Assembly (NCBI GenBank): GCA_014534345.1
Contig: JACVRR010000002.1
Location: 1-48,966 of the forward strand
DNA: 48,966 nucleotides
Reading direction: 5' to 3'
Origin: Thermoleophilia bacterium
GTDB lineage: Bacteria > Actinomycetota > Thermoleophilia > Gaiellales > Gaiellaceae
Below the pieces are notes generated by a model. It ran no database searches. It saw only the letters and a program-made list of their open reading frames with translations, and had not been told where the DNA came from. Positions 8,676-15,549 of this stretch are shown one piece after another (positions within the stretch are counted from its first letter, which is position 1; every line of letters starts with the position of its first letter). The position numbers were made by a program, and so were the translations under genes.

Positions 8676-9923
8676 CTAGGGACCGCGCCGCCGCGGTGTA
8701 CGCGGGGCGACGCCCGACGTGCGCGGTCGCGGCCGCTGCCTCGCCGAGTCGCCCTCGGCGGCCGCGGAGAGGCGCGGACCATGTCGCCGGCGGCTGTCGC
8801 CCGTCGCGAACGCTTGCTCGACGAGCGCCTCGACGCCCGAGCGGCTCAGCTCCAGCTCGTCCAGGATGGTGTACCGCGCCGGACGGGTCTCGCGGGCACG
8901 GATCACCGCCTCCACGACGACGCCGCGATCGAGTCCGAGGTCGCGGGGCGACCTGGGCAGCGACCAGCGATCGTACGCGGCGGCCAGCTCCGGGGTCAGC
9001 GACCCCTGCGCCGTTCCCGCGATCAGGACGCCGAGCGCGACCTGCTCCCCGTGGAGGCGCGCACGGTTGCCGAGCAACCGGTCGAGGCTGTGGCTGATCA
9101 GGTGCTCCGCGCCCGAGCAGGGTCGACTGCTCCGCGCCGCCGCCATCGCGAGCCCGCTGAGGACGAGTCCGCGCGCGAGCGTCTCGAGCGAGCCTCCGGG
9201 GGACGCCGAGCCTGGGCCGAGCAACGAGCGCGCCGCCTCCTCGGCCACGAGCGCCGAGAACCCGTCGTACGTGTCCCGCCCCCGCTCGACGGCCAGCCGC
9301 CAGTCGGCGAGCGCGGTCAGGTTGCTGAGGAGGTCGGCGGCTCCCGCGCGTGACGTGCGCGGGGGAGCGCCCTGCACGACGTCGAGATCGACGACGACGG
9401 CGTCCGGCCCGACCGCGCCGACGCTCGTCCGCCGTCCGTCGGGGCCGACGAGCGAAGCGATCGGGGAGCTGATCCCGTCGTGCGCGAGCGACGTCGGCAG
9501 GCTCACGAGGCGCGTGTCGGTGAGCGAGCAGGCGTGCTTCACCGCGTCGATCACCCGTCCTCCGCCAACCGCGATGCACACCTCGGCACGGCAGCGGCGA
9601 ATCGCCTCGACGAGTCGGCTCACGCCCTCCGCGGTCGGCGCGGCCGCCGGCACGACGGCACATGTCCCCTCACGTCGCAGCTGCCGGACCACCCCCGCCG
9701 CGATCCTCGCCGTCCGCGCCCCGCCCGTCCCGACGACAGTGCGGCCGAGCGGGAAGTCAGCGCCGGCGAGGAGCACGGCGACGTCGGCGATCGCACCGCG
9801 ACGAATCTCGAGCACGCGCGGCACGCAGACGGTCTTGGCGGTCACGGCGCGCGCAGCCCGGCGATCCGCCGCGAGCTCGAACGCTCGCCCGACGTCGGTT
9901 GATTCGTACCGCCGCGATGCCAT
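8676..9923 (-). CDS. sn-glycerol-1-phosphate dehydrogenase-like (iron-containing alcohol dehydrogenase superfamily)
   Basis: A 415-aa protein. The NAD-binding part contains IAVGGGRVIDAVKHA, followed by SLPTSLAHDGISSPIASL, the hallmark of the G1P dehydrogenase/AraM group. The aspartate of HDGISSP and the histidines of SGAEHLISHSLD and RLHGEQVALG are the expected metal ligands, and all are present. The family reduces dihydroxyacetone phosphate to sn-glycerol-1-phosphate, the backbone used in archaeal lipids and in the glycerol ethers made by some bacilli. ATG 9923 is preferred over the 10142 start of the track, whose extra 73 residues are arginine-rich noise. The C-terminal about 35 residues (HGPRLSAAAEGDS...) are a low-complexity tail not usual for the family. 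No geranylgeranylglyceryl phosphate synthase lies nearby. Confidence 0.85.
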   Translation of the reverse strand: MASRRYESTDVGRAFELAADRRAARAVTAKTVCVPRVLEIRRGAIADVAVLLAGADFPLGRTVVGTGGARTARIAAGVVRQLRREGTCAVVPAAAPTAEGVSRLVEAIRRCRAEVCIAVGGGRVIDAVKHACSLTDTRLVSLPTSLAHDGISSPIASLVGPDGRRTSVGAVGPDAVVVDLDVVQGAPPRTSRAGAADLLSNLTALADWRLAVERGRDTYDGFSALVAEEAARSLLGPGSASPGGSLETLARGLVLSGLAMAAARSSRPCSGAEHLISHSLDRLLGNRARLHGEQVALGVLIAGTAQGSLTPELAAAYDRWSLPRSPRDLGLDRGVVVEAVIRARETRPARYTILDELELSRSGVEALVEQAFATGDSRRRHGPRLSAAAEGDSARQRPRPRTSGVAPRTPRRRGP

Positions 9924-10186
9924 CGCGAGCCAGGATCCCGCACCGCCCGCGCGCGGAGGTCCCGATCCGATCCAGAAACCGTGCAGGTTTCTTGAACGAT
10001 GCGGCCGCCGGGACACGGCGATGGCCCCCCCGTGCGGGCCGCCCGGCGGCGTTCGCGGGGCCGCACGCGGGTCGCGTTCCGCGCTGGTCGCTCGGCCGCC
10101 GAGGACTAGCCTACGGAAGGCCGCAGGCACGGTGAGCGCCACGCGGTCGAGACAGGCCGGCAGTTCGGGCGCAGCCGGACCGCCAA

Positions 10187-10211
10187 GAAACGGCCGCGTC
10201 GCGGCCGTTTC
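10187..10211 (-). terminator. strong hairpin, possible terminator of the MEMO-like gene
   Basis: GAAACGGCCGCG and CGCGGCCGTTTC are exact inverted arms separated by one base, giving a stem of about 10 bp with a small loop. It lies about 95 nt after the stop of the minus-strand gene at 10306. No long T-run follows, so it may act only partly as an intrinsic terminator. The same kind of hairpin follows the initiator tRNA at 13205-13233. Confidence 0.5.
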
Positions 10212-10215
10212 GAAA

Positions 10216-10248
10216 GGAGCGGGGGCGGGACTTGAGCCTGCGACCGTG
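10216..10248 (-). other. tRNA 3'-half-like remnant
   Basis: Read on the minus strand, GGTCGCAGGCTCAAGTCCC followed by GCCCCCGCTCC copies the T-arm and acceptor 3' strand of a tRNA. It closely resembles the initiator tRNA at 13237 (GGTCGCAGGTTCAAATCC). No matching 5' acceptor strand or anticodon stem is visible in the 90 nt before it, and the first T-loop base is C instead of T. I read it as a decayed tRNA or an old integration scar beside the hairpin at 10187, not a working tRNA. Confidence 0.4.
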
Positions 10249-10305
10249 ACGCGCTGACGTTCCCGCTGCGCGGGCGCACATCCTGGCTACCGTGTCCGAC
10301 CTCCT

Positions 10306-11238
10306 CTACGGACGTCGCCACTCGACGAGCGGCGCGGCCACCCACGTCGGATCGGGCGCCTCGTACAGCCCGGCGGCGTTCGTGTAGACCATGTCGAGGA
10401 TCGAGCCGCGCAGCTCACCGCGGAGGTAACGGAAGACGACTCCTGCATCGCGTGCGTCGCTCTTCGCCTCGAGGCAATGCGCGTCGTAGCCGGCGTAGTC
10501 GCCCGCCTCGAGAAGCGCGATGCCCTCCTCGATCGTCGTGCGCGCGAGCTCGAGCCCGCCCTCGTCCGGCGCCAACGAACGCTCCGGGGGATCGCCGTAG
10601 CCGATCCCGTGGTGGAACGGGTCGGCCGTCGACACCACCACCGCCTCCTGGGCGAGCGCGGCGAGCTCCTCCATCCCCGGTAGGCGCTCCGGGCGACCCC
10701 CCACGAGATACGGGTACCGCTCGACGACCTCCGGACCGCGGATCCCGCGCCGCGCGGTCTCCGCTGACCAGAAGTGCCGGAAGCTGATCAGCGAGTGGTC
10801 GTCGCGCCACTCTGCGCGACCCTCGATGCCGGGTCCCTGGATGCCCCAGAACGGCCACTGCGAGGGATCCTCCCCGGCCGATACGCGAGTGCGCGCCTCC
10901 TGCATCTCGTCCGTGAACGCGTGGAGGACGCTGATGACGATCACGCGGTCAGCGCCGCTGTCGAGGCAACCCAGGACGGCCGCGGCGGTGTGATGGCCGC
11001 AGTCGAGGACGCCGGCGTGCGGAAACACGACGACTCCTCCCGACGCGAGCGTCGGCGCGAGACTCCACTCGCGCGCCCGTTCGAGGCGCTCGAGCGTCCC
11101 GCGCTCCCCCATCTCCTCGTGCTCGCGGCGATAGAGCGCGTGGATCTGCTTCTTGAGCTGTTGGCGATCGAGGGTCACTCTCGTGCGGGTCGAGTCGTCG
11201 GCGGTGAGGACACTACTGACCGAGCTCGAGACTTCCAC
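10306..11238 (-). CDS. MEMO-like / class III extradiol dioxygenase-fold protein
   Basis: 310 aa from ATG 11238. A long N-terminal helix (RQQLKKQIHALYRREHEEMG) precedes VVVFPHAGVLDCGHHTAAAVLGCL and a strand ADRVIVISVLHAF. This order matches the PHAGYxYSG...VVILGPSH start of MEMO/AmmeMemoRadiSam B proteins. Later VVVSTADPFHHGIGYGD matches their (V)SSDLSHY segment. His in PHAG, His in VLHAF and the HH pair are candidate metal ligands. No radical-SAM or AMMECR1 partner is adjacent. Function is unknown; some members bind metals or redox cofactors. A hairpin and a tRNA-like scar lie downstream. Confidence 0.55.
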   Translation of the reverse strand: MEVSSSVSSVLTADDSTRTRVTLDRQQLKKQIHALYRREHEEMGERGTLERLERAREWSLAPTLASGGVVVFPHAGVLDCGHHTAAAVLGCLDSGADRVIVISVLHAFTDEMQEARTRVSAGEDPSQWPFWGIQGPGIEGRAEWRDDHSLISFRHFWSAETARRGIRGPEVVERYPYLVGGRPERLPGMEELAALAQEAVVVSTADPFHHGIGYGDPPERSLAPDEGGLELARTTIEEGIALLEAGDYAGYDAHCLEAKSDARDAGVVFRYLRGELRGSILDMVYTNAAGLYEAPDPTWVAAPLVEWRRP

Positions 11239-11781
11239 GAACGGCCACGTCCCCTACGCGCTGTACCCGACCAGAACCGCGCACCCGCGCCCGCGTCCGC
11301 TTTCGCTCCTCAGCTCGAGGACCGCCTCGCGCAGGTCTACGGACGCCTCCCGGTCCGCATCGCAGGACGACTACGGTCGGAGCTCGTGTAAACGGCGATT
11401 GGCCTGCAGCGCGAGCCGTTGGTCCCGCCGGCGCGCACCCCCGGCAACGCCGGCGACGCCCCGCTCGGCGCGTCGCCCGAGGCCGGCTGTGACGCGGCCA
11501 CGTGAGCCTCGCCCGCCGCCTGCACGGGTTCAAGCGAACGAGGTCGACCGGTCAATCTCGCGATCGCCGTCGAGCTGCTCTGCGAAGGGTTCGCGGCTGG
11601 CCGACACGTACGGCACGACCCGCGCACACGGCGCACCTCACCAGGCGGCTAGGACAGAGCTGATTGGCGAGGGCGCCTGGTTGGCGGTCGATCCTCATCT
11701 ATACGGCGCCCATCGCCAGCCTGTCGCGACGAGAGCCAACGGAAGAGCAAGAGTGACGCGCCGCTGGCCATCACAGGAAGA
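11239..11781. other. intergenic, no supported gene
   Basis: About 540 nt between the MEMO-like gene and the left target duplication of the insertion sequence. Overlapping ORFs exist on both strands, but none shows a ribosome site, a domain or natural composition. The region becomes less GC-rich toward the insertion sequence. Disturbance by earlier insertions is possible. Confidence 0.4.
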
Positions 11782-11789
11782 CGAAAGGG

Positions 11790-11810
11790 GGTCTGTGACA
11801 TAGAGGTGGG
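11790..11810 (+). repeat. left terminal inverted repeat of the insertion sequence
   Basis: This 21-bp end is identical to the reverse complement of 13184-13204. It is the expected transposase binding and cleavage site. The target duplication CGAAAGGG lies directly outside. Confidence 0.92.
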
Positions 11811-11856
11811 GCCAAAATCTTCCAAATAGCGGAAAAAGGCCCTATGTTGCGGGGCG

Positions 11857-13173
11857 ATGCCCAAGCGGCTCACAGGAACCTCGCCTCGGCCTCCGTGCCC
11901 CAAGCATCCAGGGAGCAAGGTCTGGATGGACGGCTCTTACGGCAAGAGCCGCAAGCGGCAGCGCTACAAGTGCCTGCCGGCTGACGGATCTCGCTCTCAT
12001 CGCTTTACCGAAGCCTTGCCGCGCCATCAGACGCCATCTGGCGAGTGTGATAGCTGCGAGAGGAGCTACCACTCCCACGAAGGGCCGCCGACTCCTCGCG
12101 ACGGTATCTACTCCGTCAGGGAGATCGCCCGATCTCTCGTCCTCGTCGGCCAGGGGCACTCCTACAGGGGTAGTTCCCGGATGATCCGCCGCGAGGCGGG
12201 ACTTCTGCCCGCTGGCTACGGCAAGGGCCGCAGTGGCCATCTCGTCTCTGACTGGGTTGAGCTCTTCGCGCCTTTAGTCGCAGGCCTGCCTTCTTCGGTC
12301 AGGGCGCCGAGCTACCTCATCCTTGACTCGCTTCCCTTCCGTCTGCGCCGCGCCCGCTCCGGCATGGGGGCAAGCGGCCTTGCCTTTACCATCTATGCCG
12401 CCCTCGGCCAAGAGCCCGATGGCTCAAAGCGCCTTCTGGCCCTGGAAGCGTTCCCCGGAATCGCTACGTCGCAGGGGCTCTCCCACTGGCAGTCATTCCT
12501 CAGTAGCCTCCAGGGCCGCCTTAGCGGCGATCCGCTCTCTATCGTCAGCGACCGCGAGACCCCGCTCCTTAAGGCTCTCAGCCAGATCTGGCCAAGCGCG
12601 AAGACGGGTGATCTGCTCCAGGCGATTAGCTCGGGCAATCCCCAGGCCAGCCGGGGCGGCGGGCAGGCGGCCCCAGGGCCGATCCTTTGGTATTGCCATC
12701 ACCATCTCAAGGGCTCGATCCGCAACCTGCTGACGAAGGCCGGGATTCAACTGCCTGATCCGCTCCTTGCCGATCTTGAGCAGGCCTTCTCGACTTCAGC
12801 TGACTGGACGGCCTACAAGGCCCAGATGAGGGCCAGGCGTCCCTACAAGCGCTTCCGCAAGGCAACAGGCTGGCTCTCGCGCCAGGAGAGGATCATCGAC
12901 TGGCAAGTTCAAAACCAGCGCTTCTACCCGGCCTCGGTTGGGGCCCTTGAGGCCTATCTGGCCCGCCTGCGCTCCCACTTCGATGACCGGCGCGGCCGCC
13001 TCCTCAACCGCGAGCGAACCAACCGCCTGCTGCTTCTCATGCTGATGGAAGAAAACGGCGAGGCCGATGAGCGGGCCTACGCCAAGGCCATCCGCCAAGA
13101 GCTGCTCCAAAACGGAGGAAGGGCAAGGCCTTCGCGCCAGATCGAAGACCGCCATGGCCCTAGCCTGCGCTAG
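11857..13173 (+). CDS. transposase with zinc-finger-like N-terminus (IS256/MULE-like DDE)
   Basis: A 438-aa protein starting at ATG 11857. Residues 1-75 contain paired Cys/His sites (CPKHPG...RYKC and CDSCERSYHSH) that look like DNA-binding zinc fingers. An HTH-like stretch follows (YSVREIARSLVLVGQGHSYRGSSRMIRREAG). The catalytic core shows LILDSLPF (Asp about 157), LSIVSDRETPLLKAL (Asp about 232), the C-x-x-H block YCHHHLKGSIRNLL, and LNRERTNRLLLL, whose Glu (about 386) would complete a DDE triad. The C/H block between the second Asp and the Glu, and the 8-bp target duplication, fit the IS256/MULE superfamily. Related proteins occur widely in actinobacteria. The gene is full length with no frameshift. 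Confidence 0.85.
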   Translation: MPKRLTGTSPRPPCPKHPGSKVWMDGSYGKSRKRQRYKCLPADGSRSHRFTEALPRHQTPSGECDSCERSYHSHEGPPTPRDGIYSVREIARSLVLVGQGHSYRGSSRMIRREAGLLPAGYGKGRSGHLVSDWVELFAPLVAGLPSSVRAPSYLILDSLPFRLRRARSGMGASGLAFTIYAALGQEPDGSKRLLALEAFPGIATSQGLSHWQSFLSSLQGRLSGDPLSIVSDRETPLLKALSQIWPSAKTGDLLQAISSGNPQASRGGGQAAPGPILWYCHHHLKGSIRNLLTKAGIQLPDPLLADLEQAFSTSADWTAYKAQMRARRPYKRFRKATGWLSRQERIIDWQVQNQRFYPASVGALEAYLARLRSHFDDRRGRLLNRERTNRLLLLMLMEENGEADERAYAKAIRQELLQNGGRARPSRQIEDRHGPSLR

Positions 13174-13183
13174 CGGCCGTTAT

Positions 13184-13204
13184 CCCACCTCTATGTCACA
13201 GACC
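13184..13204 (-). repeat. right terminal inverted repeat of the insertion sequence
   Basis: Exact reverse complement of the left 21-bp end. It is followed immediately by the second copy of the 8-bp duplication CGAAAGGG, which also forms the base of the tRNA terminator stem. Confidence 0.92.
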
Positions 13205-13233
13205 CGAAAGGGCCGCGTTTGCGGCCCTTTTCG
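13205..13233 (-). terminator. terminator hairpin of the initiator tRNA gene
   Basis: On the minus strand GGGCCGC-AAAC-GCGGCCC is a 7-bp GC stem, extended by A/T pairs to GAAAAGGGCCGC...GCGGCCCTTTC. It begins a few bases after the tRNA 3' end. The insertion sequence has split the downstream flank, so the T-tract is now only TTTCGGG and termination may be weakened. Confidence 0.7.
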
Positions 13234-13236
13234 TAG

Positions 13237-13310
13237 TAGCGGGGGCAGGATTTGAACCTGCGACCTCCGGGTTATGAGCCCGGCGAGCTACCTGACTGCT
13301 CCACCCCGCG
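13237..13310 (-). tRNA. initiator tRNA-fMet (CAU)
   Basis: Minus strand, 74 nt, beginning CGCGGGGTGGAGCAG. The anticodon arm is CCGGG-CTCATAA-CCCGG, so the anticodon is CAU with the three consecutive G:C pairs that mark initiator tRNAs. The first base (C1) faces an unpaired U72 in the acceptor stem, another initiator feature also seen in mycobacteria. The T-arm is GCAGG-TTCAAAT-CCTGC. CCA is not encoded. A terminator hairpin and then the insertion sequence lie directly downstream. Confidence 0.95.
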
Positions 13311-13435
13311 TCGCGTCGAGGAGTATAGCAGCGTCCGATCGGCTTCCTCGGCCGGCGTGGCCGCAGTCCGGGCCGGGCGATTCGGGCTCGAGCGGCGGGG
13401 AAGAACGCTGCCGAGCAAGCGAAGGAGGTGTCACG

Positions 13436-13612
13436 GTGCCCTACGACTCGATTTCGGATCTTCCCGAGGAGCAGGTCGACCAGTACAGCAAGCACGGCAA
13501 GGAGGCCTTCCTGAAGGCCTTCAACAGCGCGCTCGACCAGTACGACGGCGACGAGAGCCGCGCGTTCGCGACGGCCCACGCGGCGGCGAAGAAGGCCGAC
13601 GACAAGGATTGA
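13436..13612 (+). CDS. chaB: ChaB-family protein
   Basis: 58 aa from GTG 13436, preceded by a near-perfect AAGGAGGTG ribosome site. The sequence YDSISDLPEEQVDQYSKHGKEAFLKAFNSALDQY...DESRAFATAHAAAKK is the complete ChaB domain, a small helical protein. In E. coli chaB neighbours the cation transporter ChaA and is regarded as its regulator, but most actinobacterial copies are orphan genes. The track start at 13274 lies inside the tRNA and is wrong. The stop overlaps a possible TTG start of the next gene. Confidence 0.9.
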   Translation: MPYDSISDLPEEQVDQYSKHGKEAFLKAFNSALDQYDGDESRAFATAHAAAKKADDKD

Positions 13613-13980
13613 CCGGCATCGGCCGGCGCGGTCGCCGTCCGGCGGCGGGCTACCATCGCGCCATTCCGCTGACCGCCGTCCCCGCCGTGCTCGCCCTGCT
13701 CGCCGCAGCCGCCGGAGCGGCGTTCGCGGTCACACGCTTCGTGCAGCTGTTGCAGGACATAGGCGCGGCAGGCGGGACGCTCGGCGAATCCCTGGAGCGG
13801 ATCGGCGCCGGTGCCGACCGCGCGGCCGGGCGCGTCGAAGCCCTCGGGCCCGCCGGCGCGCGTCTAGAACGCGCGCTCGCGCGGCTCGCGGTCAGCCGCG
13901 CGCGCCTCGGCGTGCTCCTCGACGCCTACGCCGAGGCGCGAGCGGCGCTCGCCTCGCTCGTGTTCGTGCCGCGGAAGTGA
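13609..13980 (+). CDS. small membrane-anchored hypothetical protein
   Basis: About 123 aa if TTG 13609 (overlapping the chaB stop) is the start; no ATG or GTG start is present. A hydrophobic helix IPLTAVPAVLALLAAAAGAAFAVTRFVQLL (about residues 19-48) is followed by an amphipathic, alanine/arginine-rich coiled stretch (ESLERIGAGADRAAGRVEALGPAGARLERALARL). One TM plus a coiled coil suggests a membrane-tethered structural or regulatory protein. The stop overlaps the Ppx/GppA start by 4 nt (GTGA), which is the best evidence that this frame is translated. No family recognised. Confidence 0.55.
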   Translation: MTGIGRRGRRPAAGYHRAIPLTAVPAVLALLAAAAGAAFAVTRFVQLLQDIGAAGGTLGESLERIGAGADRAAGRVEALGPAGARLERALARLAVSRARLGVLLDAYAEARAALASLVFVPRK

Positions 13981-14942
13981 CGCGCGTCGCCGCGATCGAC
14001 CTGGGGACGAACACGACGCGATTGCTCGTCGCGGACGTGGCCGACGGGCGCGTCGCCGAGATCGAGCGCCGGCAGACGATCACGCGGCTGGGCGAGGGCG
14101 TGGACGCACGCCGCCGCCTGCTCCCGCTGCCGATCGCGCGCGTGCGCAACTGCCTGACCGCGTACCGCCGGCGCGCCGAGGAGCTCGGGGCCGAGCGCGT
14201 GCTCGCGATCGGGACGAGCGCGCTTCGGGACGCGGAGAACGGCGAGGCGTTCCTCGGCGAGATCGAATGGAGCTACGGCTTCGACACGCGGCTCCTGTCG
14301 GGCGACGAGGAGGCGCTGCTCGCCTTTCGCGGCGTCGCCAGCGGGCGCGAGGTGGCCGAGGGGACGCTCGTCGTCGACGTCGGCGGGGGCTCGACGGAGC
14401 TGATCCTCGGCGGCCCACACGGCGTGGAGTACGCAACGAGCCTGGCGATCGGCAGCGTGCGGATGACCGAGCGCTTCCTCACCTCCGACCCGCCACGCCG
14501 CGACGAGCTCACGGCGTGCGCAGGCGCCGTCTCCTGGTTGCTGGCGGAGCACGTTCCAGACGAGGTGCGCCACGCCGTCCGCACGGCGGTCGGCGTCGCC
14601 GCAAGCGTGACGACGCTGGCCGCGCTCGATCTCGGCCTCGAGGAGTACGACCGCGAGCGCGTTCACGGCCACGCCCTCCCGGCCGACGGCGTCGACGACC
14701 AGCTCGCACGCCTGGCGAGCCTGCCGCTCGAGGAGCGCCGCCGCATCCCGGCGCTCGAGCCCGAGCGCGCGCCGGTGATCGTCGCCGGCGCGGGGATCGT
14801 GCGCGAGGTCCTGCGCCACTTCGGCCTGGCCGAGCTCGAGGTGAGCGAGCTCGACATCCTCGACGGCGCCGCGCTCGCCGCGGCCGAGCTGCCCGAGCGC
14901 GAGGAGGGCGCCGCCCCGCCCGGCGCCTACACCTGCTGCTAG
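13977..14942 (+). CDS. exopolyphosphatase / pppGpp phosphohydrolase (Ppx/GppA family)
   Basis: 321 aa from GTG 13977. The ASKHA ATPase fold motifs are clear. Phosphate-1 loop AAIDLGTNTTRLLVADV lies near the start, the LAIGTSALRDAENGEAF segment at about 78-95, and the phosphate-2 loop VVDVGGGSTELIL at about 132-144. AIGSVRMTERFL and the adenosine-site motif IVAGAGIVREVL (about 265) complete the core. The short single-module form is typical of actinobacterial Ppx1/2, which hydrolyse polyphosphate or pppGpp. Polyphosphatase and pppGppase cannot be separated from sequence alone. It is translationally coupled to the small membrane protein upstream. Confidence 0.9.
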   Translation: MTRVAAIDLGTNTTRLLVADVADGRVAEIERRQTITRLGEGVDARRRLLPLPIARVRNCLTAYRRRAEELGAERVLAIGTSALRDAENGEAFLGEIEWSYGFDTRLLSGDEEALLAFRGVASGREVAEGTLVVDVGGGSTELILGGPHGVEYATSLAIGSVRMTERFLTSDPPRRDELTACAGAVSWLLAEHVPDEVRHAVRTAVGVAASVTTLAALDLGLEEYDRERVHGHALPADGVDDQLARLASLPLEERRRIPALEPERAPVIVAGAGIVREVLRHFGLAELEVSELDILDGAALAAAELPEREEGAAPPGAYTCC

Positions 14943-15135
14943 GAGGCGCGCGGAGACTCGTCCGTCACGACGAGGTCCGCGAACGACGACCACGACTTCC
15001 CGAACTCCCACCAGCCAGGAGCGGGATCACTGCGACCTCGTCGCCGACGGCCATCCGGTCGGCCACCACCTTGCGCTCCTCCCGCAACTCCGGCGCCGCT
15101 CGCGACGACTCGCTCACGGGCCCATTGTGAGGGAA

Positions 15136-15549
15136 CTACGGCGCGCTTTCGACCGGCTCGTCCGGCAGCGCGTCCTCGTACAGCCGGCGCTGGACGGCGG
15201 TTCGCGAGAGGACTCCCACGAGGCGGCCCCCCTCGGTCACCGGGACGCGTTCCAGGTCGCGCTCCTCGAGCTCGCGGAAGGCGACGTCGAGTTGCGCCGC
15301 GCCCTCGAGCGTGAAGTGCGGCACCTCGGCGATCTCTCCGAGCGGCGTCGTGCGCGGGTCGCGGCCGGCGGCGACGACCTCGCGTACGAGCGTCTTGCGG
15401 GTGACCACGCCGACGAGCTGCCCGTCGGCGCAGACGAGGATCGCCCGCACGCTCGGTTCGGCCAGCTCGGCGCCCGCCTCCTGCGCGCTCGCCGACGCCT
15501 CCAGCCGGAGCGGATCGGAGACCATCGCATCGCGCACGAGGTCGCCCAC
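15136..15549 (-). CDS. CBS-domain pair protein
   Basis: 137 aa from GTG 15549, whose G is shared with the last base of the dehydrogenase stop (TAGTG). Two CBS motifs are visible. The first is VGDLVRDAMVSDPLRL...AILVCADGQLVGVVTRKTLVREVV. The second is TPLGEIAEVPHFTLEGAAQLDVAFREL...RVPVTEGGRLVGVLSRTAV. CBS pairs bind adenosine nucleotides and sense energy state. Its coupling to the amino-acid dehydrogenase suggests it may regulate that enzyme or its pathway. The 202-aa ORF of the track reads into the upstream gene and is too long. Confidence 0.85.
   Translation of the reverse strand: MGDLVRDAMVSDPLRLEASASAQEAGAELAEPSVRAILVCADGQLVGVVTRKTLVREVVAAGRDPRTTPLGEIAEVPHFTLEGAAQLDVAFRELEERDLERVPVTEGGRLVGVLSRTAVQRRLYEDALPDEPVESAP

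Larger units (their letters stand above)
11790..13204 (+). mobile_element. intact insertion sequence, 1,415 bp, IS256/MULE-like
   Basis: The element is bounded by perfect 21-bp inverted repeats starting GGTCTGTGACATAGAGG. It is flanked by an exact 8-bp target duplication, CGAAAGGG, at 11782-11789 and 13205-13212. One complete transposase gene fills it. Codon use is less GC-biased than the surrounding genes (many AAG, CTT, GAT, TCT), which marks it as a recent arrival. It inserted at the foot of the terminator hairpin that follows the initiator tRNA gene. The complete ends, intact ORF and unmutated duplication suggest recent, possibly current, mobility. Confidence 0.92.
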
